A DNA stretch of 64,000 bases, taken from assembly GCF_037414475.1 (NCBI RefSeq), contig NZ_CP147913.1:4958001-5022000 (forward strand), written 5' to 3'. This DNA is from Myxococcus stipitatus (GTDB taxonomy: Bacteria > Myxococcota > Myxococcia > Myxococcales > Myxococcaceae). Below the pieces are notes generated by a model. The model worked only from the letters and a program-made list of their open reading frames with translations. It searched no databases and had not been told where the DNA came from. A program made the translations under genes and the position numbers. Shown here in pieces: positions 36,754 to 47,733 of the stretch (within the stretch, counting starts at the first letter, position 1; every line of letters begins with the position of its first letter).

Positions 36754-39162
36754 ATGGAGACGTTTCTTCGAGACCTGCGCTACACGCTGCGCTCGTTGCG
36801 CGCGAGCCCGGGCTTCACGTTGGTGGCGGTGCTGGCGCTGGCGCTGGGCATCGGCGCCAACAGCGCGGTCTTCAGCGTGGTGAACGGCGTGCTGCTCACG
36901 CCGCCGCCCTTCGAGGCGCCGGACCGGCTGCTGCACTTGTCCAACGACATCAAGAAGGCGGGCCTGGAGGACGTCGGCATCTCGGTGCCGGAGTACCAGG
37001 ACTTCGCCACGCTGCCGCGCGTGTTCAGCTCGGTGGCGGCGTACACCTGGCGGGACATGACGTTGACGGGTGGGGGCGCGGCGCAGCGCTTCGGCGTGGT
37101 GCATGGCACCTCCACGCTGTTCCCCACGTTGGGCGTGACGCCGGTGTTGGGCCGGGGCTTCACGGAGGAGGAGGCGAAGCCCGGCGCGCAGAAGGTGGTG
37201 GTGCTGACGCACAAGGCCTGGCGCGCGTACTTCGCGGAGGACCCGCGGGTGCTGGGCAAGACGATGCAGTTGGATGGCGAGCCGTACACCGTGGTGGGGG
37301 TGCTGCCCCGGGGTGTGGCGTATCCCCTGAAGGCCGACCTCTTCGTGCCCCTGGTTCCCAACGCGGAGTGGGTCCATTCACGAACGAACCGGCACCTGAG
37401 CTCCCTGGCGCGGATGAAGCCCGGGGTGACGCTGGAGCAGGTGCGCGCGGACGTGGCGCGAGTCGCCCAAGAGATGGAGGCGGGGGAACCTCTCTACCAG
37501 GGGATGGGCTGGTCCATCCGCACCACGCCGCTGGAGGAGCGGGTGGTGGGCAAGGTGCGCGGCGCTTTGTGGCTGTTGTTGGGCGCGGTGGGCTTCGTGT
37601 TGCTGGTGGCGTGCAGCAGCGTGGCCAACCTGCTCTTGTCCCGCGCGGCGGCGCGTGAGCGCGAGGTGTCCATCCGCGCGGCGCTGGGCGCGAGCCGGGG
37701 GCGACTGGTGTCGCAGTTCCTGACGGAGAGCCTGGTGCTGTCCGCCGTGGGCGGAGGACTGGGGCTCCTGTTCGCGCTGTGGGGCACGGACGCGCTCCTG
37801 GCCTTCGTGGGAGACGGGCTGCCTCGCGTGGCGCAGGTGCGGCTGGACATGACGTCGGTGGCCTTCACCCTGGGCGTGTCGCTGCTCACGGGCCTAGTGT
37901 TCGGTCTGGTGCCCGCGTTGCAGGCGAGCCGCGCGGACCTGAACGCGACGATGCGCGAGGGCTCGCGTGGGACGGAGAGCGGGCGCTCGGGGCGGCTGCG
38001 CTCGGGGCTGGTGGTGGGGCAGGTGGCGTTGGCGCTGGTGCTGCTCGTGGGCGCGAGCCTGGTGATGAAGAGCCTGCACGCGCTGCGGGAGGTCGACGAG
38101 GGCTTCACTTCGGACGGTGTGCTCACGGGGCAGGTCGCGTTGCCGGACGCGCGCTACTCGGAGCCGTCGCGCAAGCTGGCCTTCCAGCGAGACCTGCTGG
38201 AGCGCTTGAAGGGGCTCCCCGGGGTGGAGTCCGCGGGACTGACCAATATCCTGCCGCTCGGGGGCACCGTCACGCGCGGCCTGGAGTTCGAGAGCCGGCC
38301 GGAGGTTCCGGGCGAGATTCCTCCCGCGGTGGACTTCCGGTTGGCGAGCCCGGGGTACCTGAAAACGCTGAACGTGAAGCTGCTCCAGGGCCGGCTGCTC
38401 GAGAGCATCGGCGAGCTGGATGCGCCCGCGGAGGTGGTCATCAACAAGACGTTCGCGGACCTGTACTGGCCGCAGGGCAACGCGCTGGGACAGCGCATCT
38501 CGCTGGAGCCCAGGAAGCAGTGGTCGACGGTGGTGGGCGTGGTGGAGGACCTGCGTGAGTGGGGCCTGGTCGTGCCCGCGCGCCCCGCGGCCTACTGGTC
38601 CCTGGCGGCGATGCCGAGCGCGTATGTGGGGCTGGTGGTCCGGGTGAAGTCCGGAGCCCCGGAGTCGGTGCGCTCGGCGGTGGAGGCGGAGCTGCGCGCG
38701 GTGGACTCGGAGGTGCCGCTGTACAACGTGGCGCCGCTCTCGCGCCTCGTCGACGAGTCCATCGGCTCGCGGAGCCTGTCGGCCTGGTTGATGGGATTGT
38801 TCGCTGGCACGGCGCTGCTGCTCGCGGCGCTGGGCATCGCGGGGGTCGTGGGTTACTCCGTCACGCGGCGCACACGGGAGATGGGCATCCGCATGGCGTT
38901 GGGGGCGGCCCGGTCCGATGTGTTGTTGCTGGTGCTGCGCCAGGGCTTGAAGCTCGCGGGCCTGGGCGTGGCCGTGGGGCTGGTGATGTCGCTGGGACTG
39001 GCCCGCTTCCTGGGGGCGCTGCTGTACGGCGTGACGGCGTATGACCCGTGGACCTTCGTGGGTGTCGCCGCGCTCTTGAGCACGGTGGCGCTGCTGGCCA
39101 CGTGGCTGCCGGCGCGGCGTGCGTCCAGCGTGGACCCCATCATCTCCTTGCGCTCCGAGTGA
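36754..39162 (+). CDS. Double-size MacB/FtsX-type permease 4
   Basis: Protein of 802 aa. It starts with the same METFLRDLRYTLRSLRASPG as permease 3, and the DNA of the first few hundred bases is almost identical between the two. They differ mainly in the first periplasmic domain (for example around LKADLFVPLVPNAEW). The second half has [20 protein letters not shown] and a final NPVD-like SSVDPIISLRSE. It follows permease 3 by 7 bases. It can be cotranslated with ATPase 2 if that gene uses the overlapping GTG. Confidence 0.93.
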   Translation: METFLRDLRYTLRSLRASPGFTLVAVLALALGIGANSAVFSVVNGVLLTPPPFEAPDRLLHLSNDIKKAGLEDVGISVPEYQDFATLPRVFSSVAAYTWRDMTLTGGGAAQRFGVVHGTSTLFPTLGVTPVLGRGFTEEEAKPGAQKVVVLTHKAWRAYFAEDPRVLGKTMQLDGEPYTVVGVLPRGVAYPLKADLFVPLVPNAEWVHSRTNRHLSSLARMKPGVTLEQVRADVARVAQEMEAGEPLYQGMGWSIRTTPLEERVVGKVRGALWLLLGAVGFVLLVACSSVANLLLSRAAAREREVSIRAALGASRGRLVSQFLTESLVLSAVGGGLGLLFALWGTDALLAFVGDGLPRVAQVRLDMTSVAFTLGVSLLTGLVFGLVPALQASRADLNATMREGSRGTESGRSGRLRSGLVVGQVALALVLLVGASLVMKSLHALREVDEGFTSDGVLTGQVALPDARYSEPSRKLAFQRDLLERLKGLPGVESAGLTNILPLGGTVTRGLEFESRPEVPGEIPPAVDFRLASPGYLKTLNVKLLQGRLLESIGELDAPAEVVINKTFADLYWPQGNALGQRISLEPRKQWSTVVGVVEDLREWGLVVPARPAAYWSLAAMPSAYVGLVVRVKSGAPESVRSAVEAELRAVDSEVPLYNVAPLSRLVDESIGSRSLSAWLMGLFAGTALLLAALGIAGVVGYSVTRRTREMGIRMALGAARSDVLLLVLRQGLKLAGLGVAVGLVMSLGLARFLGALLYGVTAYDPWTFVGVAALLSTVALLATWLPARRASSVDPIISLRSE

Positions 39163-39179
39163 GCACGAAAGTCACGGAT

Positions 39180-39854
39180 ATGTCCTCACCTCTCATCTCC
39201 CTGCGGCAGATTGAAAAGTCCTATCCCCTGGCGGGAGGCCGCGTCTGGGTGCTGCGCAACATCGACCTGGACATCCAGCCCGGTGAGTTCGTCACGATGA
39301 TGGGCCCGTCCGGCGCGGGCAAGTCCACGCTGCTGTCGGTGATGGGCATGCTCGATGCCGAGTGGAAGGGCGAGTACTTCCTGGACGGCCAGGCCGTGCA
39401 CGGGATGAAGCTCAAGGAGCGCGGCGAGCTGTCCCGGCGCACCATCGGCTTCGTCTTCCAGCAGTACCACCTGCTCGACAACCTCACGGTGGCGGAGAAC
39501 CTGGAGGTACCGCTGTCCTACCGCGACCTGAAGCGCGGTGAGCGCGAGGCGCTGGTGGGCGACATGCTGGACCGCTTCCAGCTCGTGGGGAAGAAGGACC
39601 TGTTCCCCTCGCAACTCTCCGGCGGCCAGCAGCAATTGGTGGGCATCGCCCGCGCGCTCATCGCCTCGCCCAAGGTGCTGTTGGCGGACGAGCCCACCGG
39701 CAACCTCCACTCGCAGCAGGCCAAGAACATCATGGAGGTGTTCCAGACGCTCAACAAGCAAGGCACCACCATCATCCAGGTGACGCACTCGGAGGCCAAC
39801 GCGGCCTATGGGAACCGCATCATCCAGCTGGCGGACGGTTGGCTTCAGAAGTGA
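39180..39854 (+). CDS. MacB/LolD-type ABC transporter ATPase 2
   Basis: Protein of 224 aa: Walker [11 protein letters not shown]-loop [18 protein letters not shown], Walker [14 protein letters not shown] and QVTHSEAN switch region. The signature reads [15 protein letters not shown], with Leu where ATPase 1 and most relatives have Arg, and Glu in the Walker B is retained. ATG at 39180; an in-frame GTG at 39159 overlaps the permease 4 stop as GTGA and adds seven residues. It is distinct in sequence from ATPase 1, so it may serve permease 5 or form a heterodimer. Confidence 0.94.
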   Translation: MSSPLISLRQIEKSYPLAGGRVWVLRNIDLDIQPGEFVTMMGPSGAGKSTLLSVMGMLDAEWKGEYFLDGQAVHGMKLKERGELSRRTIGFVFQQYHLLDNLTVAENLEVPLSYRDLKRGEREALVGDMLDRFQLVGKKDLFPSQLSGGQQQLVGIARALIASPKVLLADEPTGNLHSQQAKNIMEVFQTLNKQGTTIIQVTHSEANAAYGNRIIQLADGWLQK

Positions 39855-39858
39855 AATC

Positions 39859-39870
39859 CTGATGCATCAG
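39859..39870. promoter_or_regulatory. 12-bp perfect palindrome between ATPase 2 and permease 5
   Basis: CTGATGCATCAG in an AT-richer gap (39855-39886), unusual in this GC-rich operon. Could be an operator or internal promoter element for permease 5 and the regulator genes; no further evidence. Confidence 0.3.
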
Positions 39871-39886
39871 TGCAATAGGTGCAAAT

Positions 39887-42295
39887 ATGCTGGGTGACGT
39901 GTCGATGGACGTCCGCTACGCGCTGCGCACCTTGCGCCAGTCGCCGGCCTTCACGGTGGCGGCGGTGCTGGTGCTGGCCTTGGGCATCGGCGTGACGACG
40001 GCGTTGTTCGGCCTGGTGGACGCGGTGCTCCTGCGTCCGCTTCCCTTCCCGGAGCCGGAGCGGTTGATGGTGCTCTCGGCGGAGCAGCAACAACAGAAGA
40101 GCCGGTCGCGCTACAGCCTCCCGGACTATGAGGACCTGGCGCGGCAGCTCACCCAGATTCGCTCGCTGACCGCGGTGTCCGACGACCTCTTGAACCGCAC
40201 GGGCGTGGGCGACGCGGAGATGTTTCGCGGGGCCATGGTGGTGGGGGACTTCTTCGGCGCCTTTGGGGTGAGTCCCGCGCTGGGGAGGACCTTCACGGGG
40301 GAAGAGCGTGACGCGCCCGTGGTGGTGCTCTCCCATGCGCGGTGGCTGAAGGAGGGCGGTACACCCCAGGTCGTGGGCTCGACCCTGACCTTGAGCGGGC
40401 TGCCCTACACGGTGGTGGGCGTGATGCCGCCGTCCTTCGAGGTTCCTCATCCCTCCACGGACGTCTGGCTCCCGTTCGACAGTCTTCCGGGCGCGGCTAC
40501 TTCGAGAGACCGCACGCAGCGCGGTCACCGCGCGTTCGGGGTGATGGGGCGGCTTGCGTCCGGGGCCACGTTGGAGTCGGCGCGTCACGAGATGCGGGTC
40601 GTGGGCGGGCGGCTGCGCGAGGAGAAGAGCCCGAACCTGCTGGTGGGGGTGATGCGCTTCCAGGACCTGGTCACCCGGGATGTGAACCTGCTGTTGTGGG
40701 TGCTGCTGGGCGCGGTGTCGCTGGTGCTGCTCCTGGCGGCGTCGAACGTGGCGCACCTCCAGCTGGCGCGCGCGGCGGCTCGGCAGCGGGAGCTGGGCAT
40801 CCGCGTGGCGCTGGGCGCCGGGCGTGGAAGGCTGGTGCGTCAGCTCCTCACGGAGAGCCTGCTGCTGGCGCTGCTGGGCGGTGTGGGCGGCGTGCTGCTG
40901 GCGCAGTGGGTGACGGACCTGGTGCTGATGGTGGGAGGCAGCCGGCTGCCCCGCGCCGCGGAGATGGTGGTGCATGGCCGCGTCCTGGTGTTCGCGTTGG
41001 TGGTGACGCTGACGACGGGCGTGGGAGTGGGGCTGATGCCGGCGCTGCGCAAGAGCCAGCTGTCGCCCGCCTCGGTCCTGGGGCGGGGGGCGGCGGAGGT
41101 GGCTCGAAGCCGGGCGCACGGTGTGCTCGTGGTGGCCGAGGTGGCGCTGGCGCTGATGCTCGTCACGGGCGCGGGGCTGATGCTCAAGAGTTTCTGGCGG
41201 ATGTACCAGGCGGACCCGGGCCTGGAGCCGTCGGGGGTGTTCGTCGCGCGACTGGTGCTGCCCACGGACCGGTATGGCTCGCCGGAGCGGGTGGCCGGGT
41301 TCCATCGGGCGCTGACGGCACGTCTCGCCGCGCGTCCGGAGGTCGCCGCCGTGGGGGTGGGCGCGAGCCTCCCCGCGGGTGGCTCCATCGGCCGCTCGGG
41401 CTACTGGGCGGAAGGCACGGAGGACACCTCGCCTCGGCCCCATGCGCTGTCGAACATCGCCACGCCGGGGTTCCTGGAGGCGCTGCGGGTGCCGCTGCTC
41501 GCGGGACGCCGGCTCGCCGAGTCGGATGGGGCCGATGCCCCGCGAGTCATGGTGGTGAGCGAGCGCTTCGCGCGAGAGGTCTTCCCCGGCCAGGACCCCA
41601 TTGGCCGCCGGGTGACGTTCGGCGGGCACGACGCGGACGGCAAGCCGCTCTGGACGACGGTGGTGGGCGTGGTGCGGGACGTCGCGTACGCGGGCATCGC
41701 GGCCGGGCATGAGCCCACCGTCTACATGCCCATGGAGCAGGAGGAGGCCACGGACGGGCAGCTCGCGGTGCGGGCCGCTGGAGGCCTGGCGCCCCAAGCA
41801 TTGGAAGCCGTGGTGCGGGAGGAGCTGCGCGCGGTGGATTCGATGGTGGCGCTCGCGCAGGTGGGGACCTTGGAAGAAAGATTATCCACGGACTTGGGAT
41901 TGCCGCGCTTCCGAGCGGTGTTGCTGGGGGCCTTCGGCGTGCTGGCGCTGGTGCTGGCCGCGGTGGGCATCTACGGCGTCATGTCCTATTCCGTGGCACA
42001 ACGAGAGCATGAGATGGGGGTGAGACTGGCCCTGGGCGCTCGTTCGGCGGATGTGCTGCGACTGGTGGTGGGCCAGTCGCTGCGCCGCGTGGGATGGGGC
42101 CTGGGGCTGGGACTGGTGGGCGTGTTGTCGGCACACCGGGCCGTGGAAGGTCTGCTGTACGGGATGGAGGCGTTGGATGTCGGAGTCATCGCCTCTGTCT
42201 GCTTGGTGTTACTGGTCACCGCCTGGCTGGCGAGCTGGCTCCCGGCTCGTCGCGCGGCGGGCGTGGACCCGGCCTCCGTGCTGCGTGGAGGCTGA
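39887..42295 (+). CDS. Double-size MacB/FtsX-type permease 5 (divergent)
   Basis: Protein of 802 aa with the same two-halved plan but clearly separate from permeases 1-4: DVRYALRTLRQSPAF, NGVLLK replaced by DAVLLRPLPFPEP, and FtsX cores [16 protein letters not shown] and EMGVRLALGARSADVL. It has the ADOP-typical MPALRKSQLSPASVL linker. Start at 39887, or at the in-frame ATG 39905 (MDVRYALR) that matches the other permeases better. It lies between ATPase 2 and the two-component genes. Confidence 0.92.
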   Translation: MLGDVSMDVRYALRTLRQSPAFTVAAVLVLALGIGVTTALFGLVDAVLLRPLPFPEPERLMVLSAEQQQQKSRSRYSLPDYEDLARQLTQIRSLTAVSDDLLNRTGVGDAEMFRGAMVVGDFFGAFGVSPALGRTFTGEERDAPVVVLSHARWLKEGGTPQVVGSTLTLSGLPYTVVGVMPPSFEVPHPSTDVWLPFDSLPGAATSRDRTQRGHRAFGVMGRLASGATLESARHEMRVVGGRLREEKSPNLLVGVMRFQDLVTRDVNLLLWVLLGAVSLVLLLAASNVAHLQLARAAARQRELGIRVALGAGRGRLVRQLLTESLLLALLGGVGGVLLAQWVTDLVLMVGGSRLPRAAEMVVHGRVLVFALVVTLTTGVGVGLMPALRKSQLSPASVLGRGAAEVARSRAHGVLVVAEVALALMLVTGAGLMLKSFWRMYQADPGLEPSGVFVARLVLPTDRYGSPERVAGFHRALTARLAARPEVAAVGVGASLPAGGSIGRSGYWAEGTEDTSPRPHALSNIATPGFLEALRVPLLAGRRLAESDGADAPRVMVVSERFAREVFPGQDPIGRRVTFGGHDADGKPLWTTVVGVVRDVAYAGIAAGHEPTVYMPMEQEEATDGQLAVRAAGGLAPQALEAVVREELRAVDSMVALAQVGTLEERLSTDLGLPRFRAVLLGAFGVLALVLAAVGIYGVMSYSVAQREHEMGVRLALGARSADVLRLVVGQSLRRVGWGLGLGLVGVLSAHRAVEGLLYGMEALDVGVIASVCLVLLVTAWLASWLPARRAAGVDPASVLRGG

Positions 42296-42346
42296 GTCCC
42301 TTTGTGTCTCTTTGTTTCTGGCACTCTTTTTCTGGGATGACTTTCC

Positions 42347-43806
<1,460 letters not shown>

Positions 43807-43810
<4 letters not shown>

Positions 43811-45180
43811 AGCAACAGCGCGAGCCCTGGCCACATGATTTGCAGGTGCTCGCGCTGGTGTGGCTCGCGGGGGTGCCGGGCGTGGGGGTCTCGCTCGCGC
43901 TGCTGTGGACGCAAGACTTCTCCTCGAAGGTCCGCTGGACGCTCACCACGCTGGTGGTGGGCGTCTTCGTGGGCGTGGGCCTCCTGGTGCGCGAGCGGGT
44001 GACACGTCCCCTGCACGCCATGGCCAACCTGCTGGCGGCGCTGCGCGAGGGGGACTACTCGACGCGCGGGCGAGGGGCGCGGGCGGGTGACGCGTTGGGC
44101 GAGGTCCTCCTGGAGGTGAATGCCCTGGGCGACACGCTGCGCGAGCAGCGGCTGGGCGCGCTGGAGGCGGGCGCGCTGCTCGAGCAGGTGATGGAGGAGA
44201 TTGACGTCGGCGTGCTGGCCTTCGACGTCGCGGGGACGCTGCGGTTGGTGAACCGTGCGGGCGAGAAGCTCCTGGGGCAGTCGCGCTCCCAGTTGATGGG
44301 CAAGGGCGCGGGGGCGCTCGGGTTGGCGGACCTGCTGGAGGGCCCGGCGCCTCGGAGGTTGTCGCGGACCTTCGCGGAGGAGGGCGGGCCGTACGAGCTG
44401 CGGCGCGGAGGCTTCCGGCAAGGGGGACTGCCGCATCACCTGGTGGTGCTGGCGGACCTGCGGCTGGCGCTGCGCGAGCAGGAGCGCGAGGCGTGGCGCC
44501 GGCTGGTGCGGGTGTTGAGCCATGAAATCAACAACTCGCTGTCGCCCATCCAATCCATCGCGGAGTCGCTGCGGGACTTGCTGATTCAAGTGCCGCGTCC
44601 GTCGGATTGGGAGGACGACGCGAAGAGTGGCCTGGGCATCGTGGCGCGGCGCTCGGAGTCGCTGGCGCGCTTCATGTCCGCTTACGCGCGGCTGGCGCGG
44701 CTGCCTCCGCCGGTGCTCTCCGGGGTGGAGGTGGACGGCTGGGTGCGGCGGGTGGCGGCGCTGGAGACGCGGCGTCCGGTGGAGGTGCGGGCGGGGCCGG
44801 CGCTGGCGGTCCGGGGAGATTCAGACCAGTTGGAGCAATTGCTCATCAACCTGGTGCGCAACGCGGTGGACGCGGTGCTGGTGGAGTCCCAGGCGAGCCA
44901 GGTCTGGGTGTCCTGGGCGGTGCTGTCGCCCGGCGCCGTGGAGGTGTGGGTGGAGGACGAGGGCGCGGGCCTGGCGGATACGGGCAACCTCTTCGTGCCC
45001 TTCTTCACGACGAAGCCCCAGGGCAGCGGCATTGGACTGGCGCTGTGCCGGCAAATCGCGGAGGCCCACGGCGGCACGCTCCGGTTGGAGAACCGCCCCG
45101 AGGGACGCGGGTGCCGCGCGCGCCTCAAGCTTCCGCTGGAGGGGCCCGGCACGGGCGGGGTGACTGCGAGCCTGGGGTAG
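43807..45180 (+). CDS. Sensor histidine kinase with minimal external loop
   Basis: Protein of 457 aa. Two TM segments (LQVLALVWLAGVPGVGVSLALL and TTLVVGVFVGVGLLV) are separated by about ten residues, then HAMP, a PAS-like region (MEEIDVGVLAFDVAGTLRLV), H-box RVLSHEINNSLSPIQS with H239, N-box NLVRNAVDAV, and G-boxes VEDEGAGLAD and GSGIGLALCRQIAEAHGG. With almost no periplasmic domain it probably senses within the membrane or through the transporter. The GTG start overlaps the regulator stop, so the two are coupled partners. Last gene of the operon. Confidence 0.94.
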
Positions 45181-45717
45181 TCAGGCGACCTGCGCGCGGC
45201 GGGCGCTGGGCTCCGGCGGCGGGTCATACGTGGGGGTGAGGTCCGCCACGTTCACCGTGACGAGGTGGTAGACGATGACGTTGCTGACCCAGAAGAAGAG
45301 CGCGGCGTAGTGGACGTAGATGAGCGGCGAGCCGGGCCACACCTGCAGCGGGTAATTGAAGACATTGGCCGCCAGATAGCCGCCGAGCCACTCCCCCAAC
45401 CAGCACACCACCGTCCCGATGGCCACGCGGGTCCAGACCTTGACCTTGCGGGGGTAGAAGAAGAAGTAGTGCAGGGTCCACAGCAGCCCCACGCAGCTCG
45501 CCCACAGAATCATGCTGGCGAACGAGAACCAGTGATACGGGGACGTGGGGTAGTGCCAGCCCCAATCCTTGTTCACCCAGCGCCAGGCCATGTTCTGGGA
45601 CAACTCCATGAACCAGAACAGCGGCGCGAGGTAGAGCACCTGCGTCATGAGGACTCGCAAGAAGCACATGAGCGTCTTCCAGAGCCTCTGCGTGGACCCG
45701 TCGTGTGTCATCATCAT
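45181..45717 (-). CDS. Small integral membrane protein
   Basis: Unrecognised protein of about 178 aa with at least four TM helices (VLMTQVLYLAPLFWFMEL, SMILWASCVGLLWTLHYFFF, VAIGTVVCWLGEWLGGYLA, YVHYAALFFWVSNVIVYHLV) and a high Trp content. Three consecutive ATGs at 45717, 45714 and 45711 follow a GGGGGGA ribosome site; the first is used here. Its stop directly abuts the histidine kinase stop (convergent, no gap). No catalytic motif. Function unknown. Confidence 0.85.
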   Translation of the reverse strand: MMMTHDGSTQRLWKTLMCFLRVLMTQVLYLAPLFWFMELSQNMAWRWVNKDWGWHYPTSPYHWFSFASMILWASCVGLLWTLHYFFFYPRKVKVWTRVAIGTVVCWLGEWLGGYLAANVFNYPLQVWPGSPLIYVHYAALFFWVSNVIVYHLVTVNVADLTPTYDPPPEPSARRAQVA

Positions 45718-45990
45718 CCCCCCCGTGTCTCGGCCTGGTGACCGAGGGCATTGCAACGAACGGCGCTGCTGAAAGTCGCATGACCTGAAACACGGGTGGG
45801 CGACAAGTGGTTGCGTGCTGACGCCACTTCGAGGGTTGCGCGCTGAACGCGCCCCCCCGCCATTCATGGCGGAAGCATGACACAACCCGGGATGGCTGAT
45901 GCCCATGGCGCCCTCGGGCGGCCGTAGGGTGCCGTCCTCCAGACGAGGGCACATGGCGTGTCCTCTCTGTCTGATGAGGAGGACGTGCGG

Positions 45991-47685
45991 ATGCTTCGGA
46001 ACCGGGCCGGCGGGTGGCGCGACGCGCCAACAAGGGATGTGGGGTGTCGACAGACCCTGGGGGTGAGACGTAGCGCAGGAAGGCAGGGGGGCCGGGTCGC
46101 GGTGGTGGCGGTCCTGGGGTGTCTGGCTGTTTCACTGCTCACGGGGGCGGATGCTCGCAAGCCCGCCACGCAGTGGTTGCAGCGTCCCGAGGAGTCCGCC
46201 CGGATGGCGCGAGTAGAGGCGGGGCTCGCGGCCGTGCCGTTGCCTGGGGGCGAGAGCCTGCGCCTGACGCTCGCGGAGTGGATGGCGCTCTACAAGGTGC
46301 CCGGGCTGAGCATCGCGGTGTTCGACGGGCACTCGCTGCGCTGGGCGAAGGCGTTGGGGGTGAAGCAGGCGGGAGGCTCGGAGCCTGTCGCGCTGGACAC
46401 GCTGTTCCAGGCGGGCTCCATCAGCAAGCCGATGACGGCGCTCGCGGTGGCGCATCATGCGCAGCGGGGGCGCTGGTCGCTCGACGAGGACGTCAACGGC
46501 AAGCTGGTGTCGTGGAAGGTGCCGGACAATGAGTTCACGCGGGAGCAGAAGGTGACGCTGCGGCGTCTGCTCAGCCACAGCGCGGGATTGCCGATGCATG
46601 GCTTTGATGGGTATGCCCAGGGGGCGCCGGTGCCCACGCTGCTGGAGAGCCTGGAGGGGAAGGCGCCGGCGAACTCGCCTCCCGTCCGGGTGGTGGCCGA
46701 GCCTGGAACGGTGGCGCGCTACAGCAACCTGGGGCTGAGCGTCGTCCAGCAGGTGATGGTGGATGGGCTGGGGAAGCCCTACGCGAGCATCATGCGCGAG
46801 ACGGTGTTGCTCCCGCTGGGCCTGAAGCACAGCACCTTCGAACAGCCGTTGCCTCCAGCGCTGGTGCCGCTGGCGGCGACGGGGACTCGCGCGGATGGCT
46901 CGAGCCTTCCGGGCGGGTGGCACACGTATCCGGACCAGGCCGCCGCGGGGTTGTGGACCACGCCGTCGGACCTGGCCCGCTTCGCCATCGAGGTCTCGAA
47001 GGCGCGGGCGGGGACGTCGCGCCGGGTGGTGTCCCAGGCGATGGCGGAGGAGTTGTTGTCGCGTCAGGGGCCAGAGCCGACGGGGCCCCTGCCTCCGCCG
47101 CCGTGGCAGCCGGAGCGCTTCGGGTTGGGCTTCCGCCTTCAGGAGGACCCGAGCTACTTCGGCCATGGTGGATGGGTGGAGGGCTATCGCTCGCAGTTGG
47201 TGGCGTATTCGAACACGGGTAGTGGCGTGGCGTTGATGACCAACTCCGACAACGGGAGGTTCCTCCTGTCGATGCTCGCGGACAGTGTGGCGAGGGAGTA
47301 CGGCTGGAAGGGACATGTCTTCCTGCCGCGGGGGCCGTATGCGACGGCGGACCTGATTGTCCGGCTCAAGGGTGTGGACACCGCGCTGGCGTGGTTCAAG
47401 GAACAGCAAGCGGCGGGCGTGCCGGAGCACCAGTCCTCCGAGTCGCTGACCGCGCTGGGGCATGACCTGCTGCGAAGTGGCGAGGTCGCCGGCGCGGTGA
47501 AGGTGTTCGAGGCGAACGCCGCGCTGTTCCCTGGAGACGCGGAGGTGCATGCCGCTCTTGGCGAGGGGTACGTCAAGGCGGGCCGGAAGGACGCGGCCAT
47601 CACCCGCCTCAAGAAGTCGCTCGCGCTGGAGCCGAAGCACCCCGAGGCCACGAAGTTGCTGGAGACGCTCGGCGTGCGTCCGTGA
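45991..47685 (+). CDS. Beta-lactamase-family serine hydrolase with TPR-like tail
   Basis: Protein of 564 aa. After a long positively charged head a hydrophobic segment (VAVVAVLGCLAVSLLTGADA) acts as signal or anchor. The class C beta-lactamase/PBP fold has S143-I-S-K146, Y244-S-N (RYSNLG) and the third motif HGG (GHGGWVEG). The C-terminal ~120 residues have TPR character (HDLLRSGEVAGAVKVFEANA, GEGYVKAGRKDAAITRLKKS). It could be a peptidase, esterase or amidase; no class can be fixed. ATG at 45991 has AGGAGG 8 bases upstream; the in-frame GTG at 45958 has none. The 273-base gap to the preceding divergent gene holds its promoter. Confidence 0.9.
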   Translation: MLRNRAGGWRDAPTRDVGCRQTLGVRRSAGRQGGRVAVVAVLGCLAVSLLTGADARKPATQWLQRPEESARMARVEAGLAAVPLPGGESLRLTLAEWMALYKVPGLSIAVFDGHSLRWAKALGVKQAGGSEPVALDTLFQAGSISKPMTALAVAHHAQRGRWSLDEDVNGKLVSWKVPDNEFTREQKVTLRRLLSHSAGLPMHGFDGYAQGAPVPTLLESLEGKAPANSPPVRVVAEPGTVARYSNLGLSVVQQVMVDGLGKPYASIMRETVLLPLGLKHSTFEQPLPPALVPLAATGTRADGSSLPGGWHTYPDQAAAGLWTTPSDLARFAIEVSKARAGTSRRVVSQAMAEELLSRQGPEPTGPLPPPPWQPERFGLGFRLQEDPSYFGHGGWVEGYRSQLVAYSNTGSGVALMTNSDNGRFLLSMLADSVAREYGWKGHVFLPRGPYATADLIVRLKGVDTALAWFKEQQAAGVPEHQSSESLTALGHDLLRSGEVAGAVKVFEANAALFPGDAEVHAALGEGYVKAGRKDAAITRLKKSLALEPKHPEATKLLETLGVRP

Positions 47686-47696
47686 GCCGCGGGACG

Positions 47697-47727
47697 GCGA
47701 GGCGCTCCGAGGGAGGGAGCGCCTCGC
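47697..47727. terminator. Convergent terminator hairpin
   Basis: Perfect 12-bp stem GCGAGGCGCTCC / GGAGCGCCTCGC with a 7-base loop, followed by TTCGTCT, between convergent serine hydrolase and beta-propeller/cytochrome genes. Confidence 0.8.
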
Positions 47728-47733
47728 TTCGTC

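Noticed and set aside
42319-42335. A TGGCAC-like sigma54 promoter before the regulator gene
   Set aside because: The GC at -12 is replaced by CT and the start would lie on the GTG codon, so it is far weaker than the site at 27404.
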